Assembly: GCF_020731415.2 (NCBI RefSeq)
Contig: NZ_CP088273.1
Span: forward strand, 1,865,001 to 1,929,000
Source of the DNA: Phyllobacterium sp. T1293
Lineage (GTDB): Bacteria; Pseudomonadota; Alphaproteobacteria; Rhizobiales; Rhizobiaceae
Direction: 5' to 3'
Length of the DNA: 64,000 bases
The notes under the pieces are model-generated. The model saw only the letters and a list, made by a program, of their open reading frames with translations, was not told where the DNA came from and ran no database searches. Below, in pieces: positions 1 through 6,171 of the stretch (its first letter is position 1; each line of letters starts with the position of its first letter). Made by a program: the position numbers and the translations under genes.

Positions 1-111
1 TCGGTTCTTGATGATCTCTCACCGGACGAACTGGCAGCGGCCCCTTTGCAATATCAGGACGGGTTGCATGACAACTGGGGAGAGGTCCCGACGGAAATCC
101 GGCATTTGTAG
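1..111 (+). CDS. 3' end of an unidentified protein (partial)
   Basis: An open frame runs from the first base of the window to a TAG stop at 109-111, giving 36 residues that end in EVPTEIRHL. The start lies outside the window. The residues look like ordinary coding sequence (acidic, then a neat C-terminus), but I do not recognise the family from this tail. A palindromic repeat follows about 30 bp after the stop. Confidence 0.5.
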   Translation, partial: SVLDDLSPDELAAAPLQYQDGLHDNWGEVPTEIRHL

Positions 112-141
112 GATTGGAGTCAGCTGCACTAGTTCGTGGTG

Positions 142-258
142 CGTGGTTCGACAAGCTCACCATGAGGGAGAGTGAGGATGCAAGGGAGCTATATTCTGCA
201 ACATTGGTGATCAGCGTTACAGCACCCCTCTCCCTCATGGTGAGCTTGTCGAACCACG
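142..258. repeat. Inverted-repeat element, copy 1 (30-bp perfect arms)
   Basis: The left arm 142-171 and right arm 229-258 are perfect reverse complements over 30 bases, separated by 57 bases. The arms carry the core TTCGACAAGCTCACCATGAG. The same arms recur at 8109-8394, 15383-15517 and 44651-44768, and the spacer is related to the spacers of copies 3 and 4. The element lies between an upstream gene end and the convergent end of a glutathione S-transferase gene, so it may act as a bidirectional terminator or mRNA stabiliser. That role is inferred. Confidence 0.85.
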
Positions 259-293
259 AACCACGCCACCACCCACCAAACCCAAACCGCTTG

Positions 294-995
294 TTAAAGC
301 GCCCTTTGGCCAAACAGGATTTTCTGGGCTTCCTTATCCTTTGCCAGATTACGGCGTGCTTCCTTGCCAAGCTCCCGGCCACGCTGAACGGCGGGGCGCG
401 CTCCCACTGTTTCAAACCAGCGCTTCAGATTGGGGAAATCGTTGAGGTCCTGCCCCTGATTTGCGTGGGAAATAACCCAGCCGAACGATGCCATATCAGC
501 GATGGAATATTCATCGGCAAGATAGTCGCGGCCTTCCAGACGCCGGTTCATCACGCCATAAAGCCGGTTCACCTCATTGGTATAGCGATTGATGCCATAC
601 TCGATTTTCTCCGGCGCATATTGGCGGAAATGGTGTGCCTGCCCCGCCATTGGCCCGAGACCGCCCACCTGCCAGAACAGCCATTCCTCAACAGCAACGC
701 GCTTGCGTTCATCCTGCGAATAGAATTTGCCGAACTTGCGGCCAAGATATTGCAGGATCGCACCGGACTCGAAAACCGAAATGGGCTCACCACCGGGGCC
801 TTCCGGATCGATAATCGCTGGCATGCGATTGTTCGGGGCGATTTTGAGGAATGAGGGTTCGAATTGTTCGCCCCGGCCAATATTGACGAGCTTGAGGTCA
901 TAGGGAACACCAAGCTCTTCCAGCATGATGGAAATTTTCCAGCCATTCGGCGTCGGCCAATAATAAAGTTCAATCGGCTTCGTCTGGGTGGTCAT
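294..995 (-). CDS. Glutathione S-transferase family protein (YfcG/YghU-like)
   Basis: This 233-residue protein has an N-terminal thioredoxin-fold half (about residues 1-90, beginning IELYYWPTPNGWK, with the SGAILQYL helix that binds the gamma-glutamyl group) and an all-helical C-terminal half with the SIADMASFGW segment. The pattern is that of bacterial Nu-class disulfide-bond oxidoreductases of the YfcG/YghU type, which reduce small disulfides or peroxides with glutathione in the cytoplasm. I chose the ATG at 995 because GGAG sits 6 bases before it; an upstream in-frame ATG at 1007 has no ribosome-binding site. The gene stands alone, with the amn promoter region behind it. Confidence 0.85.
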   Translation of the reverse strand: MTTQTKPIELYYWPTPNGWKISIMLEELGVPYDLKLVNIGRGEQFEPSFLKIAPNNRMPAIIDPEGPGGEPISVFESGAILQYLGRKFGKFYSQDERKRVAVEEWLFWQVGGLGPMAGQAHHFRQYAPEKIEYGINRYTNEVNRLYGVMNRRLEGRDYLADEYSIADMASFGWVISHANQGQDLNDFPNLKRWFETVGARPAVQRGRELGKEARRNLAKDKEAQKILFGQRAL

Positions 996-1166
996 ATCGG
1001 TCTCCATGAGAATGAATCCATCTTGTCAAACATAGGTTCCTGACGACTGATCGCAATAGGCGGAACCCGATTTCCAACCGTCTTCGGCGCCATGCTGACA
1101 CTGAATTGAAATTTCAGGCTTTTTGCCATCTCCCAACTGACATCTGATTTGACTATATTAGGGAGT

Positions 1167-2675
1167 ATGAACAATCGAATCGGAACAAAAAAACCCGTCG
1201 CCATCAGCATGCCACCCCATGTTGAACCCGAAGAATTCACCGACGCTAAAGCCGCCGTGCAGGCACTGATCGTCCTTTACGAGCGAAACACGCAGTTTCT
1301 GCGAGATGGCTTTGACAAGGTCGCCAAGGGTGAAGTGGAAAACAATACGCATTTTCGCGCCTTCTATCCGGAAGTGCGCCTTTCCACATCAAGCTATGCG
1401 CAGATCGACTCCCGCCTCGCCTTTGGCCACGTCTCGGCACCCGGCCAATATTCGGCAAACATCACCCGGCCCGATCTTTTCGAAAATTACCTCGAAGAAC
1501 AGATCAGACTGCTGATCCGCAATCATGGCGGCCCGGTCACGGTGCAGGAATCGACAACGCCGATCCCCATCCATTTCGCCTTCCTTGAAGGCACCTATGT
1601 GGAATCCTCCGTTGCCGATGCTTTCCAGCGTCCGCTGCGCGATCTCTTCGATGTGCCTGACCTGAATGCCACCGACGACAGGATCGTCAATGGCGAATAT
1701 GAGAGCGACGATATTGATGGCATCATGCCGCTGTCGCCCTTCACGGCACAGCGCGTCGACTATTCGCTGCATCGCCTGTCGCATTATACGGCGACGCGCC
1801 CGATGCATTTCCAGAACTATGTCCTCTTCACCAACTATCAGTTCTACATTGACGAGTTCTGCGCCCTCGCCCGGCAATTGATGGCCGATGGCGGCGGTGG
1901 CTATGAGCGGTTCATCGAGCCGGGCAATCTGATTACAGAAGCGGGCAATGATGCGCCGACATCTGGCGTGCCGATCGGCCGGTTGCCGCAAATGCCCGCC
2001 TATCATCTGGCAAAGAAAGACAATGCCGGCATCACGATGGTCAATATTGGTGTGGGTCCGTCCAATGCCAAGACCATCACCGACCATATCGCCGTGCTGC
2101 GTCCACATGCATGGCTGATGCTCGGCCATTGCGCAGGGCTTCGCAACACACAGGCGCTTGGTGACTATGTGCTTGCCCATGCCTATGTGCGCGAAGACCA
2201 TGTTCTGGATGACGACCTGCCCGTCTGGGTGCCGATCCCGGCACTTGCGGAAGTACAGGTGGCGCTGGAGCAGGCCGTTGCTGAAGTTACCGGTCTTGAG
2301 GGCTACGATCTCAAACGCATCATGCGCACGGGAACAGTCGCTACAATCGACAACCGCAACTGGGAACTGCGCGACCAGCGTGGTCCGGTGAAGCGCCTGT
2401 CGCAATCGCGTGCCATAGCACTGGATATGGAGTCGGCAACTATCGCCGCCAACGGCTTCCGCTTCCGGGTGCCCTATGGAACGCTGCTGTGCGTTTCCGA
2501 CAAGCCTCTGCACGGCGAACTGAAATTGCCAGGTATGGCAACCGAGTTCTACAAGCGTCAGGTCGCCCAGCATTTGCAGATCGGCATTCGCGCGCTGGAG
2601 AAGCTGGCGGAAATGCCACCCGAGAAACTCCACTCGCGCAAGTTGCGTAGCTTCTTCGAAATGGCCTTCCAGTAG
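1167..2675 (+). CDS. amn: AMP nucleosidase
   Basis: The protein (about 502 residues) hydrolyses AMP to adenine and ribose 5-phosphate, a cytoplasmic purine-salvage step that controls AMP levels. It matches bacterial Amn over its whole length: an N-terminal domain with the EGTYVESSV segment, then a nucleoside-phosphorylase-fold C-terminal half with VNIGVGPSNAKTITDH, HAWLMLGHCAG and the DMESATIAANG segment that contacts ribose. The length fits the family (E. coli Amn, about 484). The start is uncertain: ATG 1167 follows GGGAG too closely, and TTG 1149 or ATG 1209 are alternatives. A short stem (2681-2698) follows the stop, then the tandem small-frame repeats. Confidence 0.92.
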   Translation: MNNRIGTKKPVAISMPPHVEPEEFTDAKAAVQALIVLYERNTQFLRDGFDKVAKGEVENNTHFRAFYPEVRLSTSSYAQIDSRLAFGHVSAPGQYSANITRPDLFENYLEEQIRLLIRNHGGPVTVQESTTPIPIHFAFLEGTYVESSVADAFQRPLRDLFDVPDLNATDDRIVNGEYESDDIDGIMPLSPFTAQRVDYSLHRLSHYTATRPMHFQNYVLFTNYQFYIDEFCALARQLMADGGGGYERFIEPGNLITEAGNDAPTSGVPIGRLPQMPAYHLAKKDNAGITMVNIGVGPSNAKTITDHIAVLRPHAWLMLGHCAGLRNTQALGDYVLAHAYVREDHVLDDDLPVWVPIPALAEVQVALEQAVAEVTGLEGYDLKRIMRTGTVATIDNRNWELRDQRGPVKRLSQSRAIALDMESATIAANGFRFRVPYGTLLCVSDKPLHGELKLPGMATEFYKRQVAQHLQIGIRALEKLAEMPPEKLHSRKLRSFFEMAFQ

Positions 2676-2680
2676 TAAAG

Positions 2681-2698
2681 ACGGGGATTTTTTCCCGT
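2681..2698 (+). terminator. Possible weak terminator after amn
   Basis: A five-base stem (ACGGG 2681-2685, CCCGT 2694-2698) with a T-rich loop lies six bases after the amn stop. The stem is short and there is no long T-run after it, so this is a tentative call. Confidence 0.3.
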
Positions 2699-2766
2699 TT
2701 GGTCCTGCAATTCAACCAATTGTTGTTTGGAAATATTGGCAGAAATTGCTATATTATCCTTGGAGT

Positions 2767-2790
2767 GGGAGCGAGCTTTCGCCCGCCCCC
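2767..2790 (-). other. 3' hairpin with GAAA loop, copy A
   Basis: On the minus strand ten base pairs (two of them G-U) close a GAAA tetraloop. On the plus strand the same positions would give A-C mismatches, so the functional RNA strand is probably the minus strand. The other copies have matching hairpins at 3161-3184, 3555-3578, 48498-48523 and 48897-48922. Confidence 0.6.
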
Positions 2791-2818
2791 GTTTCCTCAA
2801 GAGCAAATCGAACCCGGA

Positions 2819-2884
2819 TCACCAGCGTCCAGCCGGTCCGGGTTCTTTTACTTCAAGGGTGATGCTGAGTGGTTTACGCCACAT
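2819..2884 (-). pseudogene. Small frame, copy A (frameshifted relative to copies B-D)
   Basis: The ribosome-binding site GGAGGT (2891-2896) precedes ATG at 2884, and the first 13 codons match copy C (M-W-R-K-P-L-S-I-T-L-E-V-K). One A is missing from the A-run that follows (four instead of five), shifting the frame so that translation ends after 21 residues at TGA. The bases that would encode the rest remain but lack the stop used in copy C. The frame is therefore decayed, or it is a short variant. Copy E carries the same one-base loss at the same place and also ends after 21 residues. Confidence 0.45.
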
Positions 2885-2899
2885 CATGTCACCTCCAGT

Positions 2900-2985
2900 T
2901 TTGAGAGCAAGGCCATTGCCATGGTCGGGAAGGCCCATCTCCCCAATACACCTGATGGCTCGGTGTGTGCTGCTTCGCTCTCAAA
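2900..2985 (-). promoter_or_regulatory. Structured leader of copy A
   Basis: On the minus strand the outer helix pairs TTTGAGAGC (2977-2985) with GCTCTCAAA (2900-2908). Inside lie an ACACC/GGTGT hairpin, a TTGGGGAG/CTTCCCGA hairpin that is fully paired through G-U, and a small GGC/GCC hairpin. The helix ends a few bases before the ribosome-binding site of the small frame, which suggests control of translation (inference). Confidence 0.55.
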
Positions 2986-3160
2986 TGCGAGATGGCCAAG
3001 TCTTGGCAAATTCCGCGCGAACGACAACAAATGCAGGGTTGAAAAGGCGTCAGCGACCGCATTTAGCGGTTGTTTCAGCATGCATTTTTGACAACGAAAG
3101 CGAGTTGTTTGGGGAAATTCGACTTGGAAAAGCGAGTAAAATACCTTACTCTTCTGGAGT

Positions 3161-3184
3161 GGAGGCGGGCTTTTGCCCACCTCC
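3161..3184 (-). other. 3' hairpin (AAAA loop), copy B
   Basis: Ten base pairs close an AAAA loop on the minus strand (GGAGGTGGGC / GCCCGCCTCC, one U-G pair), starting a few bases after the small frame's stop. No T-run follows on this strand, so it may be a stabilising 3' end rather than a classical terminator. Confidence 0.6.
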
Positions 3185-3189
3185 GTTTG

Positions 3190-3279
3190 CTAGGACATGA
3201 ATTGGACCCGGAGCGTAACTTGCCAGCTCGTCCGGGTTCTTTTCATTTCCAGTGTGATGCATAGCGGTAGATACCACAT
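3190..3279 (-). CDS. Conserved 29-residue small protein, copy B
   Basis: GGAGGT (3286-3291) precedes ATG at 3279 with good spacing, and a 29-codon frame ends at TAG. The product begins M-W-Y-L-P-L-C-I-T-L-E-M-K-R-T-R-T-S-W and is basic. It alternates hydrophobic and polar residues on both sides of a KRTRTS turn, suggesting a beta-hairpin and no membrane helix. Compared with copies C and D it has synonymous codons at Leu6 (CTA/CTC/CTT), Thr9, Leu10 (CTG/CTT/TTA), Thr17, Val25 and Phe27, and no indels, which is the pattern of a selected reading frame. I do not recognise the family and assign no function. An antisense RNA could overlap its 3' half. Confidence 0.55.
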   Translation of the reverse strand: MWYLPLCITLEMKRTRTSWQVTLRVQFMS

Positions 3280-3294
3280 TGCTTCACCTCCAGT

Positions 3295-3380
3295 TTTGAG
3301 AGCAAGGCCATTGCCATGGTCGGGGAGGCCCATCTCCCCGATACATCGGCTGGCTCGATGTGTGCTGCTTCGCTCTCAAA
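3295..3380 (-). promoter_or_regulatory. Structured leader of copy B
   Basis: The outer helix is TTTGAGAGC / GCTCTCAAA. Internal hairpins on the minus strand are ACATCG/CGATGT and TCGGGGAG/CTCCCCGA, both perfect Watson-Crick, plus a small GGC/GCC or CCAT/ATGG hairpin. This copy gives the clearest fold. It directly abuts the GGAGGTGA ribosome-binding site. Confidence 0.6.
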
Positions 3381-3516
3381 TTCGAGATGACCAGTCTTGG
3401 CAAATTCCGCGCGAACGACAACAAATGCAGGGTTGAAAAGGCATCAGCGACCGCATTTAGCGGTTGTTTCAGCATATATTTTCAATGCTGAAAGCCTGTC
3501 ATTTGGGGAAATTCGA

Positions 3517-3638
3517 CTTGGAAATGCGGGGGAAATACACTATTATTCTGGAGTGGAGGCGGGCTTTCGCCCACCCCCTTTTCCTAGAAGTTAAATCGAA
3601 CCCGGATCACCAGCTGCCAGCCGGTCCGGGTTCTTTTT
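3517..3638 (+). promoter_or_regulatory. Promoter-like motif and terminator-like hairpin antisense to the copy C small frame
   Basis: CTTGGA (3517-3522), 18 bases, then TATTAT (3541-3546) resembles a sigma-70 promoter pointing into the 3' end of the small frame. About 85 bases on, AACCCGGA/TCCGGGTT (3599-3632) and a CTTTTT tract form a good intrinsic terminator. Copy A has TTTGGA-18-TATATT; copies B, D and E keep CTTGGA with weaker -10 boxes. A short antisense RNA is therefore possible, but expression cannot be judged from sequence. Confidence 0.4.
3555..3578 (-). other. 3' hairpin with GAAA loop, copy C
   Basis: On the minus strand GGGGGTGGGC pairs with GCCCGCCTCC around GAAA, with two G-U pairs and no mismatch. 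The G-U positions become A-C mismatches on the other strand. Confidence 0.6.
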
Positions 3639-3673
3639 ACTTCAAGGGTGATGCTGAGTGGTTTACGCCACAT
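3584..3673 (-). CDS. Conserved 29-residue small protein, copy C
   Basis: A GGAGGT ribosome-binding site lies just upstream, and two ATGs are available (3676 and 3673); I chose the second because it gives the Met-Trp start shared by all copies. The product begins M-W-R-K-P-L-S-I-T-L-E-V-K-R-T-R-T-G-W and ends R-V-R-F-N-F before TAG. It is strongly basic, has no hydrophobic membrane segment and has a predicted strand-turn-strand layout. The five-A run at codons 13-14 is intact here, unlike copies A and E. The reverse complement of that run is the T-tract of a terminator-like hairpin on the plus strand. Function is unknown. Confidence 0.55.
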   Translation of the reverse strand: MWRKPLSITLEVKRTRTGWQLVIRVRFNF

Positions 3674-3688
3674 CATGTCACCTCCAGT

Positions 3689-3773
3689 TTTGAGAGCAAG
3701 GCCATTGCCATGGTCAGGAGGCCCATCTTCCTGATACACCGGCTGGCTCGATGTGTGCTGCTTCGCTCTCAAA
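3689..3773 (-). promoter_or_regulatory. Structured leader of copy C
   Basis: The outer helix TTTGAGAGC / GCTCTCAAA is intact. The ACATCG arm pairs with CGGTGT through one U-G pair, and the second hairpin is TCAGGA/TCCTGA, a compensated change from TCGGGA/TCCCGA in copies D and E. Such changes support a real RNA fold on the minus strand. Confidence 0.55.
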
Positions 3774-3909
3774 TTCGAGATGACCAGTCTTGGCAAATTT
3801 CCGGCGCACAACAACGAATGCAGAGTTGAATATTCAACGGGTTCTACAGTTGAGAGTTGTTTTCTCATCCATCTTGATTGCGTCGCAATTGAACGTTTAA
3901 TGCGTGACC

Positions 3910-4944
3910 ATGGTAACAACGACAAAATCGTCCTGGGTGAAGCTTGCCGCGGTTCTGGTGCCGGTTCTTCTATCGGTGCCTTTGGTTCTCGGTTTTTTTG
4001 GTTCCGTTCATCCGGCTTTTGATGCTGTTGCGCATTTTCGCATGCATCTCGCCGGGTTGATGATCATCACGGCTTTGCCAGCCCTGTTCATGGGTCTTTG
4101 GCGCGAGGGCCTGATGGCCATTGTCCTTGCCGTCATGGCCCTCTCGACCGTCCTTGCGCCTACGCCGTCGCCGGCATCTGCCGGAACATCGCGTGCGGTG
4201 GAACCATCTGGTCAGCCAGAATACAAGCTGTTGCAGTTGAATCTTCGCTTTGACAATGTCGAACAGACTGACGTGATCCGATTGATCGCGCAGCAGGCCC
4301 CTGACGTTATCACCTTGCAAGAGGTCTCGGATAATTGGCGACCGAAGTTTGCGGCAATTGAAGCGCGCTATCCCTATAATATCTATTGCCCCAGCACGAA
4401 GCGCATTGGCGGCGTTGCCATCCTCTCGCGCCGCCCCTTTGCTCTTGGCACCACGCCGCAATGCATTGGCAATGCGCTCGCAGGCATGGCGCGTATCGAT
4501 TTCGGCGGGCGCAGTGCATTGATCGCAGCATTGCATCTTGAGTGGCCGTGGCCGTTCACGCAGGCAGAAAATGTCGAGGAGTTGCGGCCCTACTTCGAGC
4601 GGTTGCAGGGGCCAATGATTGTCGCCGGGGATTTCAATGCCGTGCCATGGAGCCAGACTGTTCGCCAGATTGCAGACGCCAGTAAGACCCGCTCGGTGGA
4701 TGGCTTGCGTCCAAGCTGGCTCGTCAATGGCACTTTGGCCAAGGCGGCGCGCTGGATCGGCATGCCGCTCGATCATATCCTTGTCTCGGATCGCATATCG
4801 GGCATGCATGTCGAAACGCTTCAGCCTGTTGGATCAGATCATTTGCCACTGCTTCTGCGGTTTACCGTCGATGGAGCTGCCGATGATGGCCATGATCTGC
4901 AGACTGTTATGCTGACAGACCAAGCCATCACCTCAAAGCCATAA
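3910..4944 (+). CDS. Membrane-anchored endonuclease/exonuclease/phosphatase (EEP) family protein
   Basis: The N-terminal 90 residues contain about three hydrophobic helices; the rest is an EEP-fold domain. Visible signature elements are the LLQLNLRFDN strand, DVITLQEVS (metal-binding Glu), AGDFNAVPW (Asp-x-Asn), DHILVS and the closing SDHLPLLL (catalytic Asp-His). Family members hydrolyse phosphodiester bonds in nucleic acids or phospholipids; the substrate of this membrane-tethered subgroup, common in rhizobia, is not known to me. GTG 3904 is an alternative start; neither has a clear ribosome-binding site. The 3' end overlaps the convergent LysE gene by 17 bases. Confidence 0.85.
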   Translation: MVTTTKSSWVKLAAVLVPVLLSVPLVLGFFGSVHPAFDAVAHFRMHLAGLMIITALPALFMGLWREGLMAIVLAVMALSTVLAPTPSPASAGTSRAVEPSGQPEYKLLQLNLRFDNVEQTDVIRLIAQQAPDVITLQEVSDNWRPKFAAIEARYPYNIYCPSTKRIGGVAILSRRPFALGTTPQCIGNALAGMARIDFGGRSALIAALHLEWPWPFTQAENVEELRPYFERLQGPMIVAGDFNAVPWSQTVRQIADASKTRSVDGLRPSWLVNGTLAKAARWIGMPLDHILVSDRISGMHVETLQPVGSDHLPLLLRFTVDGAADDGHDLQTVMLTDQAITSKP

Positions 4945-5539
4945 AACCGGCAGCAACGATCAACAGACCGCCCGCTCCACCTTCGACCATTCTCCGGCTG
5001 CGATCACTAAAATTACCCCGCCGACCGGCCCCGCCAATGACCGTGCTCAGGATTGCATAGACGATCCCGCACAGCGCAACGAAGATTGCAGACAGCAAGC
5101 CCGCCTGTAGAGCAATGCTGCCCGTATGGCTCATGAACTGGGGCAGGATGGCGAAGTAGATCATCATGCCCTTGGGGTTGAGAACGGCTGTGAGAAAACC
5201 ACGCTGCAGGATGGCACGGCCCGGTTCCGGTGACAAAGTAAGCTTTCCGGTCATTGTCGCTGACCGGATGAGCTGGAACGCCAGATAGATGAGATAGGCC
5301 ACGCCCAGCCATCGCAATGCTTCGAACAGCACAGGCGAAGCTGCAATAACAGCCGCGACACCCAGCGCCACCAGAATCGAGTGTACCACATAGCCAAGGC
5401 AGATTCCGGCGGTTGCCTGCAGGCCCGCGGCTGGGCCTTCTGACAGCGATTGCGATGCCACGAAAAGCATATCGGGGCCGGGCGTGCAGATTAGCGGCAG
5501 GACTGTCGCGGCGAATAAGATGATTGTCGTGGTTTCCAT
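4928..5539 (-). CDS. LysE/RhtB family amino acid exporter
   Basis: This 203-residue inner-membrane protein has about six hydrophobic helices. It shows the family's N-terminal PGPDMLFV motif (after LICT), the GYVVHSILVALGVAA second segment and the NPKGMMIYFAILPQF segment in the middle. LysE/RhtB proteins export amino acids or related metabolites using the proton gradient. I placed the start at METTT, where similarity begins; the open frame extends 58 codons further upstream without family resemblance. An Lrp/AsnC regulator is divergently transcribed about 110 bases away, the usual pairing for this family, so it probably controls this exporter. Confidence 0.88.
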   Translation of the reverse strand: METTTIILFAATVLPLICTPGPDMLFVASQSLSEGPAAGLQATAGICLGYVVHSILVALGVAAVIAASPVLFEALRWLGVAYLIYLAFQLIRSATMTGKLTLSPEPGRAILQRGFLTAVLNPKGMMIYFAILPQFMSHTGSIALQAGLLSAIFVALCGIVYAILSTVIGGAGRRGNFSDRSRRMVEGGAGGLLIVAAGFMALR

Positions 5540-5650
5540 GATTGAAATCATAGACCAGACCGCCAGCAATTGGATTGCTAAGATGCCATATAGTTCTATA
5601 ATATTAGCATTATCAGCGTAAAAAAATGAATATCTTGATACAGGATGCCA

Positions 5651-6112
5651 ATGCAGCTTGATGATATAGACAGACGCATTCTCCGCGCGTTGCAACGCGA
5701 CGGCCGGATACAAAATACTGAGCTGGCCAAAGAGGTGGGCCTGTCACCTTCCCCCTGCCTGCGGCGGGTGAAGCTGCTTGAAGAGGCTGGTGTCATTGAT
5801 CGTTATGTGGCTGTTCTCAATGCGGTAAAAGTGAACCTCGGCCTGTCGATGTTCGCGCGGGTGTGGCTGACCGCACAGGATGCGGAAACGATCGACCACT
5901 TTATCGAAGCAATGAAGCAGCTGCCGCAAGTGGTGGAGTGTTACATCATGCTTGGTGAAAGCGATGCGTTGCTGCGTGTTGTCGTGGCTGATCTAGATGA
6001 CTACAGGCGCTTTCAATCTGCGCATCTCACCCGTAAAAACGGCATTCAGAACGTGAAGACAGATGTTCCAAGCCAGACGGTCAAGCAGACCTATGCTTTG
6101 CCGCTCCCATGA
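5651..6112 (+). CDS. Lrp/AsnC family transcriptional regulator
   Basis: The roughly 153-residue protein has an N-terminal winged helix-turn-helix (LDDIDRRILRALQRDGR, then NTELAKEVGLSPSPCLRRVKLLEEAGVI) and a C-terminal RAM/AsnC ligand-binding domain (VVECYIMLGESDALLRVVVADLDDY). Such regulators bind amino acids and form octamers. Divergence from the LysE gene suggests it senses the exported amino acid and switches on export (inference). ATG 5645 is an alternative start; AGGA precedes ATG 5651. A stem-loop follows the stop. Confidence 0.9.
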   Translation: MQLDDIDRRILRALQRDGRIQNTELAKEVGLSPSPCLRRVKLLEEAGVIDRYVAVLNAVKVNLGLSMFARVWLTAQDAETIDHFIEAMKQLPQVVECYIMLGESDALLRVVVADLDDYRRFQSAHLTRKNGIQNVKTDVPSQTVKQTYALPLP

Positions 6113-6114
6113 AA

Positions 6115-6143
6115 AAACCGCCCGCAATGGATACAGGCGGTTT
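6115..6143. terminator. Stem-loop terminator between the Lrp gene and the ETF-QO gene
   Basis: AAACCGCC (6115-6122) pairs with GGCGGTTT (6136-6143) around a 13-base loop, directly after the Lrp stop. A-rich and T-rich flanks allow it to work for both convergent genes. Confidence 0.65.
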
Positions 6144-6171
6144 CTGATTTCACGCGGGAACTGAACTCCAA

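Larger units (their letters stand above)
2722..3840 (-). repeat. Tandem array of three 394-bp units, each with structured leader, small frame and 3' hairpin (copies A, B, C)
   Basis: The motif TGGAGTGG recurs at 2761, 3155 and 3549, exactly 394 bases apart. Each unit, read on the minus strand, has a closed leader structure, a GGAGGTGA ribosome-binding site, a small open frame beginning Met-Trp, and a hairpin with a GAAA loop (AAAA in copy B). Two more copies (D, E) lie at 48.2-48.97 kb in the opposite orientation. Between-copy differences keep pairing on the minus strand, often through G-U pairs. The array fills the gap between amn and the EEP-family gene. I know no name for this repeat. Confidence 0.85.

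Noticed and set aside
114..854. 246-codon plus-strand frame opposite the glutathione S-transferase gene
   Set aside because: It includes the palindromic repeat and lies antisense to a clear GST gene.
1389..2633. 414-codon minus-strand frame opposite amn
   Set aside because: The plus strand encodes a full AMP nucleosidase; the opposite frame is a by-product of GC-rich codon use.
2884..3180. 98-codon minus-strand frame through the leader of copy A
   Set aside because: Indels between copies break this frame, while paired bases are kept, so the leader is better explained as RNA.
3295..3380. Leader structure as a tRNA
   Set aside because: The closed junction looks cloverleaf-like, but there is no anticodon arm of seven-base loop, no TTC-type loop and no CCA end.
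2722..3840. Repeats as an insertion sequence
   Set aside because: No transposase frame or clear terminal inverted repeats were seen; a non-autonomous element remains possible.
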